From Verrucomicrobiia bacterium (GTDB lineage Bacteria; Verrucomicrobiota; Verrucomicrobiia; Opitutales; Cerasicoccaceae): 64,000 nucleotides of DNA. Under the pieces are notes generated by a model, which saw only the letters and a program-made list of their open reading frames with translations, did not search any database and was not told the origin of the DNA. Shown piece after piece: positions 44,453-53,435 of this stretch (positions within the stretch are counted from its first letter, which is position 1; every line of letters starts with the position of its first letter). The position numbers were made by a program, and so were the translations under genes. The stretch spans positions 310,001-374,000 of the forward strand of contig JAUIHT010000001.1 in NCBI GenBank assembly GCA_030432235.1, in the 5' to 3' direction.

Positions 44453-47400
44453 ATGATCCGTAAGAATTTTTTCGATGAAGACCTCGCCCTGAAGCGCTTC
44501 GTGGCCACTCCGGCCGAGCAGAAGCCGCGCTTCAACTGGCGCGAGGTGGTGAGCGAAGACCAATTTTCGCAGCCGGAAATCAGCATCGAAATCCAGGGCA
44601 TCGCCAAGGCCTTCGATCTGGCCGAAGTCGCCGATATGATCGGCGCCGCGTTGACCGACCTGCTCCTTTCCCGTGACGAGAGTGACATCTACAACGACAA
44701 GAACCGTCAGTTTGTGGCCATTGTGGCCGAGCGCGTGGCCGCGCACATCGCCCGTCAGATTGAAGCCGATGCCGATTTCACCCTCAGCCAGTCCGACCTC
44801 AACCTCGTCATCGAGCGCGTGTTGGTCGAACTGGACGCCTACGATGTGGCCAAGAGCCTCATCGTGCGCCAGGCCCTCAACGGCGGCAGCAAAGGCGTCG
44901 AAGAGGAAGCCAAGGAGGTCGAGCCGCTCAATGTGCGCCTCATCCGCCGCAACCGGCAGGTGGTACCCTGGGACCAGAACAAGGTCGAGGTGGCCATCCG
45001 CAAAGCATTTCTTTCGCTACATCTGGATGCTACACCCGCGGTCGCGGTGGCTCAGGCCGTGACCGAGCGTGTGCGCCAGATGGGCGAAGCCTTTGTTCAT
45101 ATCGAAACCGTGCAGGACCTCGTTCAGGAGGAGTTGATGAAAGCCGGGCAGTTCAAGGCCGCCGAGGCTTACATCCTCTACCGCGCGCATCGTCGTTTAC
45201 GGCGCGATCAGGAAGCCGACGAAGTCATCGAGGAGGACAGCCGCCAGGACGCCATGATCATGATCAAGGCGGCCGACGGCTCCACCGAGTTCTGGAATGC
45301 CGACGAACTGCGCAAGCGCATCGACTTCGCCAGCATCGGCCTCGACCTGTGCTTGTCCAAGGAGCAGATCGAAACCGAGCTGCGCCGCTCCCTCTATGCG
45401 GAAATGACCCGCGAGGACCTGCGGAAGACCATCATCCTCAACTCCAAGAGCCTGATCGAGAAGGACGCCGACTTCGCCAAGTTCGCCGGCCGCATCCTCG
45501 TGTCCTATATCTACGAGGAAGTCCTCGGCTGGGACATCGTCTCCGACGGCATCGAAGGTCTCAAGGAAGCCCATCGCGTCTATTTCAAGAAGTACCTCAA
45601 GCGTGGCGTGGCTATTGAGCGCCTCGACAAGAAGCTGCTCGGTTACGATCTGGACCGCCTGGCCGATGCTCTCGACCCCTCCGCGGATCTGGATTTCGAC
45701 TACCTCGGCATCTCCACCCTGTACGACCGCTACCTCATCGTCGACAAGACGGTGAAGCCGGCCCGCCGTCTGGAAACGCCGCAGCTCTTCTGGATGCGTG
45801 TGTCGATGGGCCTCTTCCATCAGGAAAAGGAAGACCGCGAAGGCTGGGTTATCTCCCTGTACAATCTCTACAAGAGCCGCCGTTTCTGTTCCTCCACGCC
45901 GACGCTCTTTAACTCCGGCACCCTGCACAGCCAGCTTTCCAGCTGCTACCTGTATCAGGTGGACGACTCCATCGAGTCGATCATGAACCGCGGCATCGCC
46001 GAAAACGCCTTCCTCTCGAAGTGGGCCGGCGGCCTTGGCGGCTCCTGGACCTCCGTCCGCGGCACCGGCAGCTACATCAAGGGCACCAACGGCGAGTCCC
46101 AGGGCGTCATCCCCTTCCTCAAGCTGCATAACGACCAGCTCGTGGCCGTTAACCAGGGCGGCAAGCGTCGCGGTTCCGGCTGTGCCTATCTGGAAACCTG
46201 GCACAACGACATCATGGACTTCCTCGAGTTGCGCCGCAACACCGGGGATGACCGTCGCCGCACCCACGACATGAACACGGCCAACTGGATTCCTGACCTG
46301 TTCATGAAGCGCATGGAAAACCGCGAGGACTGGACCCTCTTCCGCTCCAATGAAGCGCCCGACCTGCACGAGTCCTACGGCCAGGCCTTTGAGGAAAAGT
46401 ACCTCGCTTACGAAGCCAAAGTCGAAGCCGGTCAGATGTGGGGCCAGAAAGTGAAGGCCATTGACCTGTGGAAGCAGATGCTCCGCATGCTCTTCGAGAC
46501 CGGTCACCCCTGGATCACTTTCAAGGACCCCTGTAACGTCCGCAGCCCGCAGGACCACGCTGGCGTCATTCACAGTTCCAACCTCTGCACCGAGATCACG
46601 CTCAATACTGGCGCCGACGAGACCGCCGTGTGCAACCTTGGCTCCGTTGTGCTCGACACCCACGTCAAGAGCGACGGCACCCTCGACCTGGAGATGCTCC
46701 GTGAAACCGTCCGCATCGCCGTGCGCGCGCTGGACAACGTCATCGACATCAACTTCTACCCGACCGGCCCGGCCAAGACCGCCAACAGCCGCCACCGCCC
46801 CATCGGGCTCGGCGTGATGGGCGTGCACAACGCCCTGTACAAGAAGGACGTTAACTTCGCCAGCGACGCCGCGGTGGAGTTCAACGACGAGTTCATGGAA
46901 GCCATCGCTTACTACGCCTACGAGGCCTCCAGCGACCTGGCCGCTGAACGCGAGCCCTACAGCAGCTTCAAAGGCTCCAAGTGGGACCGAGGCATGCTGC
47001 CGCTCGACACCCTCGACCTGCTGGAAAAAGAGCGCGGCCAAACCATCGAGGTACCCCGCACCAGTCGCATGGACTGGGATTCCCTGCGCGGCAAAATCAA
47101 GAAGCAGGGCATGCGCAACAGTAACGTCCTGGCCATCGCGCCCACGGCAACTATCTCGAACATCATGGGCACCAGCCCCTGTATCGAGCCCTACTACAAG
47201 AACCTCTACGTTAAGAGCAACCTCGGCGGCGAGTTCATCATCCTCAACGCTAACCTCGTGCGCGACCTGAAGAAACTCGGTCTGTGGGGCCAGGAAATGG
47301 TCGACCAGCTCAAGTACTTCGACGGGGAGCTCGACAGCATCGAGGAAATCCCGGATGACCTGAAGGAAAAGTACAGCACCTCCTTCGGCATCGACTACAA

Positions 47401-47719
47401 CTGGCTGGTAGAGGCCGCCGCCCGTCGCCAGAAGTGGATCGATCAGTCCCAGAGCGTCAACCTCTTCCTGGTCAAGCCGGACCTCAAGGTGCTCTCGCAC
47501 ATGTACCGCGCCGCCTGGCGCAAGGGCCTCAAGACCACTTACTACCTGCGCACACAGCAGGCCTCCAACGTTGAAAAGAGCACCACCACGCAGAAGAAAG
47601 AGCTGCGCGGGCTGGTGGCCGGCGGTGAAGCGCCCAAGAAGGAATACACCGCCGAGGAAAAGATGGCCTGCAGCATTGAGGCTATGCGCAACGGTGAAGA
47701 ATGCGAGGCTTGCCAGTAG
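44453..47719 (+). CDS. nrdA: Ribonucleotide reductase large subunit with repeated ATP-cones
   Basis: The 1088-residue R1 is much longer than E. coli NrdA (761). The extra N-terminal 370 residues hold ATP-cone units: one at about 159-250 (LNVRLIRRNRQVVPWDQNK...), one at about 268-360 (MIKAADGSTEFWNADELRKR...), and before them a less conserved cone-like stretch. Catalytic features follow: LSSCYLYQ (first active Cys), NLCTEITLNTGADETAVCNLGSV (thiyl Cys and partner), TTYYLRTQQAS (radical-path Tyr pair), and the C-terminal redox pair CEAC. Repeated cones are known from Chlamydia NrdA and add layered dATP control. It pairs with the class Ic-like nrdB. Confidence 0.95.
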   Translation: MIRKNFFDEDLALKRFVATPAEQKPRFNWREVVSEDQFSQPEISIEIQGIAKAFDLAEVADMIGAALTDLLLSRDESDIYNDKNRQFVAIVAERVAAHIARQIEADADFTLSQSDLNLVIERVLVELDAYDVAKSLIVRQALNGGSKGVEEEAKEVEPLNVRLIRRNRQVVPWDQNKVEVAIRKAFLSLHLDATPAVAVAQAVTERVRQMGEAFVHIETVQDLVQEELMKAGQFKAAEAYILYRAHRRLRRDQEADEVIEEDSRQDAMIMIKAADGSTEFWNADELRKRIDFASIGLDLCLSKEQIETELRRSLYAEMTREDLRKTIILNSKSLIEKDADFAKFAGRILVSYIYEEVLGWDIVSDGIEGLKEAHRVYFKKYLKRGVAIERLDKKLLGYDLDRLADALDPSADLDFDYLGISTLYDRYLIVDKTVKPARRLETPQLFWMRVSMGLFHQEKEDREGWVISLYNLYKSRRFCSSTPTLFNSGTLHSQLSSCYLYQVDDSIESIMNRGIAENAFLSKWAGGLGGSWTSVRGTGSYIKGTNGESQGVIPFLKLHNDQLVAVNQGGKRRGSGCAYLETWHNDIMDFLELRRNTGDDRRRTHDMNTANWIPDLFMKRMENREDWTLFRSNEAPDLHESYGQAFEEKYLAYEAKVEAGQMWGQKVKAIDLWKQMLRMLFETGHPWITFKDPCNVRSPQDHAGVIHSSNLCTEITLNTGADETAVCNLGSVVLDTHVKSDGTLDLEMLRETVRIAVRALDNVIDINFYPTGPAKTANSRHRPIGLGVMGVHNALYKKDVNFASDAAVEFNDEFMEAIAYYAYEASSDLAAEREPYSSFKGSKWDRGMLPLDTLDLLEKERGQTIEVPRTSRMDWDSLRGKIKKQGMRNSNVLAIAPTATISNIMGTSPCIEPYYKNLYVKSNLGGEFIILNANLVRDLKKLGLWGQEMVDQLKYFDGELDSIEEIPDDLKEKYSTSFGIDYNWLVEAAARRQKWIDQSQSVNLFLVKPDLKVLSHMYRAAWRKGLKTTYYLRTQQASNVEKSTTTQKKELRGLVAGGEAPKKEYTAEEKMACSIEAMRNGEECEACQ

Positions 47720-47804
47720 GGGAGGAGAAGGGCTGAAACCCGGAAGCCGACAGATCAAATTTCCAACCGTAAATAGGACACAGGCTAGACAGACTGGATA
47801 GTTC

Positions 47805-47839
47805 AGGGCGGCTCTCGCAAGGGAGCCGCCCTTGTTTTT
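47805..47839 (+). terminator. Rho-independent terminator after nrdA
   Basis: AGGGCGGCTC (47805-47814) and GAGCCGCCCT (47823-47832) form a perfect 10-base-pair GC-rich stem followed by TGTTTTT. It is 85 bases past the nrdA stop. Confidence 0.85.
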
Positions 47840-48033
47840 AGGATGGGCGGCGGTTTGAGCGTGTCGGAGCGCCATAATCGTGGCTTGACCGGCGAAGGCT
47901 CTAGCGCACTATCTACCAGTTTTATCGTACGGTATTTTTGTATAGCGAGCCTGCATGGGTCCTGCTCATGACGCCCTATTTTTGGCCCTGGTCGCCTTCT
48001 GGCGCGCGAGCTCGCTTTTAAAACTGATTTCCC

Positions 48034-50277
48034 ATGAGTTCAATTATCAAGCATACGAAGAAAGCACTCAGGCAAGTGGCTTCCCTGTTCGCTGACAAGA
48101 GTAAGGGAAATAAGCGTGTCGCGAGGCCACGCGTGTCGTTGCCTCCCATCGCCGAAGGGGTGCCGTTCGCAGGCTTGGTGGAAAGGGTGACGCCTCTGAG
48201 CGTCGATGGCTGGTGTGTCTCATTGGAGTTTCCCGAGTTGTTGCCTTCCTTGGTCCTTAAGCTGGGCGGCATCGAAATGGGTACCACGGTTCCCTATCTG
48301 CGCCGCCCCGATGTGGTCGAAAGACACGGGCTCAATCCCATTTGCGGCTTTCGTTTCCATTTCAACAAGGAGCAGGCAGAGAAGTTCCTGCGCGAAATCG
48401 ACAAGGGTAGCTCCGGAGAGATTGCTTTATCCATCGAGGTCAAAGGCTACGAAGGCTCTCTGCCAATGCAGGGCGGGTTGCAGCAGAGCGTGCGATTGTC
48501 CGACATTGAGCTGTGGGCGGAAGAGCTTTATTTTCACAAGCAGGACACCTTTCACGCTCGTTTCGAGCTGATGCAGTCGCTGCAGAAGGAAAGCACACAG
48601 GAGACGGCTGAAAACCCCGACGAGGTCAAGTTGATCGCCTATTACCTGCCCCAGTTCCACCCCTTTCCGGAAAACAACGAGTGGTGGGGCGAGGGTTTCA
48701 CGGAGTGGTCCAACGTCACGGCGGCCCGGCCCAGCTTCGACGGGCATTATCAACCGCACCTGCCCGCCGACCTGGGTTATTACGACTTGCGCGTAGCGGA
48801 GGTCAGCCAGCGTCAGGCAGACATGGCCCGTGAGTACGGCATCTACGGCTTTTGCTACCACTACTACTGGTTCGCGGGTAAAACCCTGATGGAAACCCCC
48901 ATCAAGCGCATGCTGGAAACGGGCCAGCCGGATATGCCTTTCTGCATTTGCTGGGCGAACGAATCCTGGAGTCGGCGTTGGGACGGTTCCGAGAGCGAAG
49001 TGCTCCTACACCAGCCCCACGATCTGGAAACGGACGAGCGCTTTATCGCCGATATTCTGCCTTATCTGAAGGACCCGCGCTACATTCGTGTCAACGGCGC
49101 ACCTCTACTCATTATTTACCGCATTTCATTGCTGCCGGACTCGAAAGAGCTATTCCGACGCTGGCGCAGCTACGCTGCCCAAAACGGTGTTCCCGATCTG
49201 CATATTGTCATGGCCGAAACCTTTGGCCTGAAGGAGCCCTACACTTATGGCTGCGATGCCGCAGTGGAATTTCCCCCGCACAAACTCGAGGCGGAAGAAA
49301 TCTCCACGGAGTTGATGACGGACGAAGAGAAGGAGGCCTTCCAGGGAAATGTTTTCGACTACCGCGACGTGGTCTTCAAAGAACTGGCCCGACCTTTCCC
49401 TGGGTACCTGCGCTATCCCTGCGTCTTCCCGTCCTGGGACAACACCGCGCGCAAGGGACTCAATGGGCATATGTTCCATCACGCCTCGCCCTTTTATTAT
49501 GAGATCTGGTTGCGGGGCACTTTGGAGAAGGCAAAAGCCAATTTATCCGAGGGCCATCGTTTCCTCTTCCTTAACGCCTGGAATGAATGGGCCGAAGGTG
49601 CGCACTTGGAGCCCGACCGTAAATACGGGCGTGCTTACCTGACCGCCACCCAACGAGCCCTCAGCGGGAAGAGCAGCGCCGAAAGCGCCCTCGAAGAACT
49701 GCGCTCGTCCCAGAGCATGGAGGCGGCCCAACGGGTTGCCGTCGCCGAGACGCTTGAAAAGGAGCTGGAGGGCCTCAAGCGTGCCAATCGATTTCTCTAC
49801 AAAACTTACGCCGATGGCGTTTTGAAGAATAGCCGCCGGAACGTCACCTGGATTCAGGTCGAAGAGCACGACGCTATGCAGATCGATTGGCATTCGCAGG
49901 ATTTGCGCTGCAACATGGAGCGCGTTAACCAGTATAAGCTGTCGCTCGCGCTGCCCAAGGTTGTCCTGCACCAGTCTATGAAGGTGCAGTACACCGGATG
50001 GATTTATCATCGTAAATGGTCAGGTACCCATGCCCTACAGGCTTACCTGGCTCTCCTCCGGGACGGTAAAATCAGCTATTTGGCTATGCTCAATTATATG
50101 ATGCACCGCGCGGACGTTTCCTCGGTTGTCGACGACAAGCTCGAGGTTGAGACCGGGTTTGAGGCCATCACCGATTCCAAAGCCTTGGCACGTGCGAACT
50201 ATCAAATCGCCATCCTCGTCACCAACGGTGAGCAGTGGACGGGCTCGCAGACGGACTTCTCCTTGGAAATTATTTAG
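48034..50277 (+). CDS. WbsX-like (GH99-type) polysaccharide biosynthesis protein
   Basis: The 747-residue protein has a core at about 195-550 that matches the Glyco_tran_WbsX/GH99-like family: AYYLPQFHPFPENNEWWGEGFTEW, ADMAREYGIYGFCYHYYWF, FCICWANESWSRRW and FLNAWNEWAEGAHLEPD. Such proteins occur in O-antigen and capsule loci. The N-terminal 130 residues include DGWCVSLEFPEL and RRPDVVERHGLNPICGF, a small accessory domain of the kind found in glycosyltransferases and also seen in the protein at 54526. The C-terminal 170 residues are not recognised. First gene of a plus-strand surface-polysaccharide cluster. Confidence 0.85.
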   Translation: MSSIIKHTKKALRQVASLFADKSKGNKRVARPRVSLPPIAEGVPFAGLVERVTPLSVDGWCVSLEFPELLPSLVLKLGGIEMGTTVPYLRRPDVVERHGLNPICGFRFHFNKEQAEKFLREIDKGSSGEIALSIEVKGYEGSLPMQGGLQQSVRLSDIELWAEELYFHKQDTFHARFELMQSLQKESTQETAENPDEVKLIAYYLPQFHPFPENNEWWGEGFTEWSNVTAARPSFDGHYQPHLPADLGYYDLRVAEVSQRQADMAREYGIYGFCYHYYWFAGKTLMETPIKRMLETGQPDMPFCICWANESWSRRWDGSESEVLLHQPHDLETDERFIADILPYLKDPRYIRVNGAPLLIIYRISLLPDSKELFRRWRSYAAQNGVPDLHIVMAETFGLKEPYTYGCDAAVEFPPHKLEAEEISTELMTDEEKEAFQGNVFDYRDVVFKELARPFPGYLRYPCVFPSWDNTARKGLNGHMFHHASPFYYEIWLRGTLEKAKANLSEGHRFLFLNAWNEWAEGAHLEPDRKYGRAYLTATQRALSGKSSAESALEELRSSQSMEAAQRVAVAETLEKELEGLKRANRFLYKTYADGVLKNSRRNVTWIQVEEHDAMQIDWHSQDLRCNMERVNQYKLSLALPKVVLHQSMKVQYTGWIYHRKWSGTHALQAYLALLRDGKISYLAMLNYMMHRADVSSVVDDKLEVETGFEAITDSKALARANYQIAILVTNGEQWTGSQTDFSLEII

Positions 50278-50286
50278 GCTCAAGGC

Positions 50287-51201
50287 ATGGCCCACGTTTC
50301 TGTCATCATTCCCTGTTATAACCACGAGGCCTATGTCCGGGGATGCCTGGATTCGGTTTTTCGGCAGGAGCACGAGGACATCGAGCTGGTCGTTATCGAC
50401 GATTGTTCGACGGACGGCACCTTCGCGCTGGTGGAATCGCTTTGCCACTCCCCGGAGTACCAAGGGCGCTTCACCCGCGTGCATTGCGAACGCAACGAGG
50501 AAAACCTGGGCGCGCATGCCACGCTCAACAAGGCCATCCGTGGCTCAAGTGGCCAGTACGTAGCCATCGTCAACTCGGACGACGAATTCACCCCCGCGCG
50601 GATCGGGCGGATGGTCCGTGCGCTGGAGGAATCGGGCTCGCAGTTCGGCTTCAGCAATTATGTGTTCTTTGACAGGCACGGTAAGGAGATTACCTTTCAC
50701 CCGATCTTGCTGAGCCTGCGTGGCCTCCTGCAACAGTACGAGAATGTCTACCCGGCGATGGGTTTTCTCCTGTTGCGCCAGCAGGTGGCGCTGAGCACGG
50801 GCAATTTCGTCTTCACCCGCGAACTGTATGACCGTCTGGGCGGCTTCAAGCCGCTGCGTTATTGCCACGACTGGGATTTCGCCCTGCAGGCGTTGCGCAT
50901 TACCGAGCCCACCTTTCTGGACGAGACGCTCTACCGGTACCGCATCCACGATGCCAATAGCTTCCAGAAGGAGAAACCGTTGGCTATCCCGGAGTCCGAA
51001 TATTGCCTAAAGCGTTACTTCCGCGGCAGTGAGTTGGAGGGTTGCGCAAATCCCCTGGCTCCCTCCATGCGCAATTGGCCCGGCTTGTATTCGACCTTCC
51101 TCAAGCAAACCAAACTCGAACCTTATTACACTCAGGCCACCACGGGTTATTATACTTGGCACAAGACAGTGGAAAAACAACATATCGTCAGTGCCTTGTG
51201 A
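50287..51201 (+). CDS. Family 2 glycosyltransferase
   Basis: The 304-residue protein starts ISVIIPCYNHEAYVRGCLDSV-like (VSVIIPCYNHEAYV), with the GT-A DxD-type motif NSDDEFTPARIGRM and the nucleotide-binding segment LVVIDDCSTDGTF. The C-terminal acceptor-side region (YDRLGGFKPLRYCHDWDFALQAL) is characteristic of GT2 enzymes. It transfers a sugar from an NDP-sugar to a growing glycan in the cytoplasm. It starts 10 bases after the WbsX-like gene. No membrane helix is visible. The sugar is unknown. Confidence 0.9.
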   Translation: MAHVSVIIPCYNHEAYVRGCLDSVFRQEHEDIELVVIDDCSTDGTFALVESLCHSPEYQGRFTRVHCERNEENLGAHATLNKAIRGSSGQYVAIVNSDDEFTPARIGRMVRALEESGSQFGFSNYVFFDRHGKEITFHPILLSLRGLLQQYENVYPAMGFLLLRQQVALSTGNFVFTRELYDRLGGFKPLRYCHDWDFALQALRITEPTFLDETLYRYRIHDANSFQKEKPLAIPESEYCLKRYFRGSELEGCANPLAPSMRNWPGLYSTFLKQTKLEPYYTQATTGYYTWHKTVEKQHIVSAL

Positions 51202-51243
51202 CCGGGCTCTGGCTTCGCAATACCAGTCCAACGATCCTACTTT

Positions 51244-52239
51244 ATGAAAAAGCTCATCTTCCATATTGGAATGCACAAGACCGGCACGACGGCTATTCAG
51301 AAGTTTTGCAGCGATCATCGTGAGTTCCTGATGGAAGCGGGTTATTACTACCCCGAGATCAGCCGGCCTATCATCCGTTCTATATCCTACGGGCATCATT
51401 TGATTCCCTGGTTTTTCAAGAACCATCCAGTCCCACCAAAATACTGGCGCGAATTTGCCGATGACAAACCGGGCATGCTCAGGGCGCTCCACAAGGAGTT
51501 GAGCGAGGCGAAGCAGCCTAATATCATTATCAGCTCGGAGGAGTTCGATACGCTCAAGCCCCAGCAGATCGAGGCACTCGTCCAGGAGTTTTCGGACTAC
51601 GAAATCCACGCGGTTATCTACCTGCGCCGCAAAGACGAGCTGGTGCAGGCGCTCTACCAGACTGAAGTCGTTTACTCCGACCAGTCGGCTACCATTCATG
51701 AATATCTGGAGAAGCGCCTGGAGCGATGGAACTACGCTACCATTATCCAGAACTGGCAAGCGGCTATCAGGCCTGATAACTTCCACGTGCGTATTTATCA
51801 TCCATCCCTCTTCGAGGGGGGCGATGTCTTGCGCGACTTTTTCGCCCTCTTGGAAATCGATGTCGACGAGGGGCTTTATGGGGCCGCCAAGGATGGCGTC
51901 AACGCCTCCGTGCCCTATCAATACGCGGCTGTCATTGCTATGCTGCGGCGGATGGACGCCCCCAAGGACATGACGGACTTGGTTAAACAAATCGCATACT
52001 CCGTCCGGGCCCGTGGCGTCAAAAGCATCCCGCTGCTCGGCTACGGTAAGCGTTCCAAGTTGGCCGAGTCAGGGGCTAAGGAAATACATGATACTATTCC
52101 CGGCCTGCCTTACGATTTGCATGAGCTCTGGACCGTTACGGACGATCCCGAGCTGCGCCTCCCCAAACAACAGCGTTTTTCAGCCCTTTATTCCGTCCTC
52201 AAGGACATGAAAGAAGCCGTCAAGGAACAGCCATCCTAA
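51244..52239 (+). CDS. Sulfotransferase-family protein
   Basis: The 331-residue protein opens LIFHIGMHKTGTTAIQKF, the 5'-phosphosulfate-binding loop of PAPS-dependent sulfotransferases. A second helix with ISSEEFDTL and VIYLRRKDELVQALYQ holds the 3'-phosphate contacts (Arg/Ser). The C-terminal part (LFEGGDVLRDFFALLEI) is of the same family. A cytoplasmic enzyme that transfers sulfate to a glycan is expected in this cluster; the acceptor is unknown. A related gene lies at 53436-54512. Starts 42 bases after the GT2 gene. Confidence 0.85.
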   Translation: MKKLIFHIGMHKTGTTAIQKFCSDHREFLMEAGYYYPEISRPIIRSISYGHHLIPWFFKNHPVPPKYWREFADDKPGMLRALHKELSEAKQPNIIISSEEFDTLKPQQIEALVQEFSDYEIHAVIYLRRKDELVQALYQTEVVYSDQSATIHEYLEKRLERWNYATIIQNWQAAIRPDNFHVRIYHPSLFEGGDVLRDFFALLEIDVDEGLYGAAKDGVNASVPYQYAAVIAMLRRMDAPKDMTDLVKQIAYSVRARGVKSIPLLGYGKRSKLAESGAKEIHDTIPGLPYDLHELWTVTDDPELRLPKQQRFSALYSVLKDMKEAVKEQPS

Positions 52240-52249
52240 TACATCAACC

Positions 52250-53113
52250 ATGAGCACAGACACACTCGAAAAGCTGCATGAATATGCAAAAAGCCTGAGC
52301 ACTGAGGCTTGGGGAATCGCTATGGTCAATAGCCAGAGCGAGCCTGTTCAAAACGGCGTGCAATTCCCCGGTTTTCCCGGCGTGGACATTCAGCAGAGTT
52401 TCAATGGTGCGACTGCTCAGCACACAATGCCTCGTGCTTTCGATTTCTACCGACTCGCCGAAAAGACCATTTTTGATGTGTACGGAGAAGTTGGCGAGGA
52501 TTTCTCCGTTCTGGAGCTAGGGGCTGGCTGGGGGCGCATTTGCCGCTATTTCTATCGCCTGTGCAGGCCTGAGAATGTATTGGCTTTCGACGTCAATAAA
52601 CGCCTCCCCTCTATTTGGGCAGAGACTATGATGGGCGCTGCCCTCCACCTTACGAGCCCGGAGGAAGCCCAACTGCGAGTGGAGAAGCCCGCTAATTTTG
52701 TTTTCGCCCAGAGTTTGTTTTCCCACCTTAGTGAGGAGTATGCCACGCTGACTTTTGATAAGATGCTAGCAGCTACTAAGCCTGGTGGCATCGTTGCCAT
52801 CACCTCATTTGGACGCCATCACATTAAAAATTGGCGCTATATGGCTAAGAAAAAAGATAAGCAAGTGCGCAAGCACCTGCGTCGGTTGATAACACGCTAT
52901 GACCTCGATAAGGTGGAAAAGGAGTACCTGACCAAGCATTTCGTCTTCCTCGAAACACGTGACGAAGACGAGATTACACTCAAGGGCTATGACTTCGCAC
53001 TCGTACATCCCTATTTCTTCCTGAAGAAGTGGGCTGGAAAGGTCAGTCTCTTGGCGGTATACGAACAACCGGATTACGCTCAGACTTTGGCCTTCTTCCA
53101 GAAACTAAAATAG
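52250..53113 (+). CDS. SAM-dependent methyltransferase
   Basis: The 287-residue protein has the class I Rossmann glycine motif FSVLELGAGWGRI (motif I), VLAFDVNKRLPSIW and ANFVFAQSLFSHL (later motifs). N-terminal residues to about 80 are unrecognised. It follows the sulfotransferase by 10 bases and belongs to the same plus-strand set, so sugar or terminal methylation of the glycan is plausible. DNA in its 3' half is noticeably AT-richer. The substrate is unknown. Confidence 0.85.
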   Translation: MSTDTLEKLHEYAKSLSTEAWGIAMVNSQSEPVQNGVQFPGFPGVDIQQSFNGATAQHTMPRAFDFYRLAEKTIFDVYGEVGEDFSVLELGAGWGRICRYFYRLCRPENVLAFDVNKRLPSIWAETMMGAALHLTSPEEAQLRVEKPANFVFAQSLFSHLSEEYATLTFDKMLAATKPGGIVAITSFGRHHIKNWRYMAKKKDKQVRKHLRRLITRYDLDKVEKEYLTKHFVFLETRDEDEITLKGYDFALVHPYFFLKKWAGKVSLLAVYEQPDYAQTLAFFQKLK

Positions 53114-53257
53114 GTGTGGTTACAGCACCGTAATAGATCAGTTTTTAGTAGCGCAGGCCTCAGTCATAGGCTTTTGACGTGAGCATGTAGTTTTATGGCC
53201 GGTGCGTAGTTGGGTTTGCGTACTAAACAGAGTCGCAACAAGTGAGTGGCCTGTTAG

Positions 53258-53435
53258 AACTCATTGCGGTGCGCCAACGGGTCGGGTCTGAGGTCGTGTA
53301 TCTGTGTGTTATTTTCGTTCAGCTCCCTCTGCATGCCCAGCATCAGTTTGGCCAGGCAATGGTTGAATTCACGTTCGTGCTTGGAAAGCTTTGCTTGTGG
53401 TAGGCGTGACTTCTCCGTGTTGTAATAGACTGCTT
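53258..53435 (-). pseudogene. Possible gene remnant after the minus-strand sulfotransferase
   Basis: On the minus strand an uninterrupted frame, shifted relative to the sulfotransferase that ends at 53436, continues for about 59 codons: AVYYNTEKSRLPQAKLSKHE and HCLAKLMLGMQRELNENN, ending DPLAHRNEF and a stop near 53258. The frame has no good start of its own, and upstream it overlaps the last codons of the sulfotransferase. It may be a degraded gene tail or an extension lost by a frameshift. It may also be chance. Confidence 0.25.

Noticed and set aside
45197-47875. 892-codon open frame on the minus strand opposite nrdA
   Set aside because: Antisense shadow of nrdA with Val/Gly/His-rich low-complexity translation; no family match visible.
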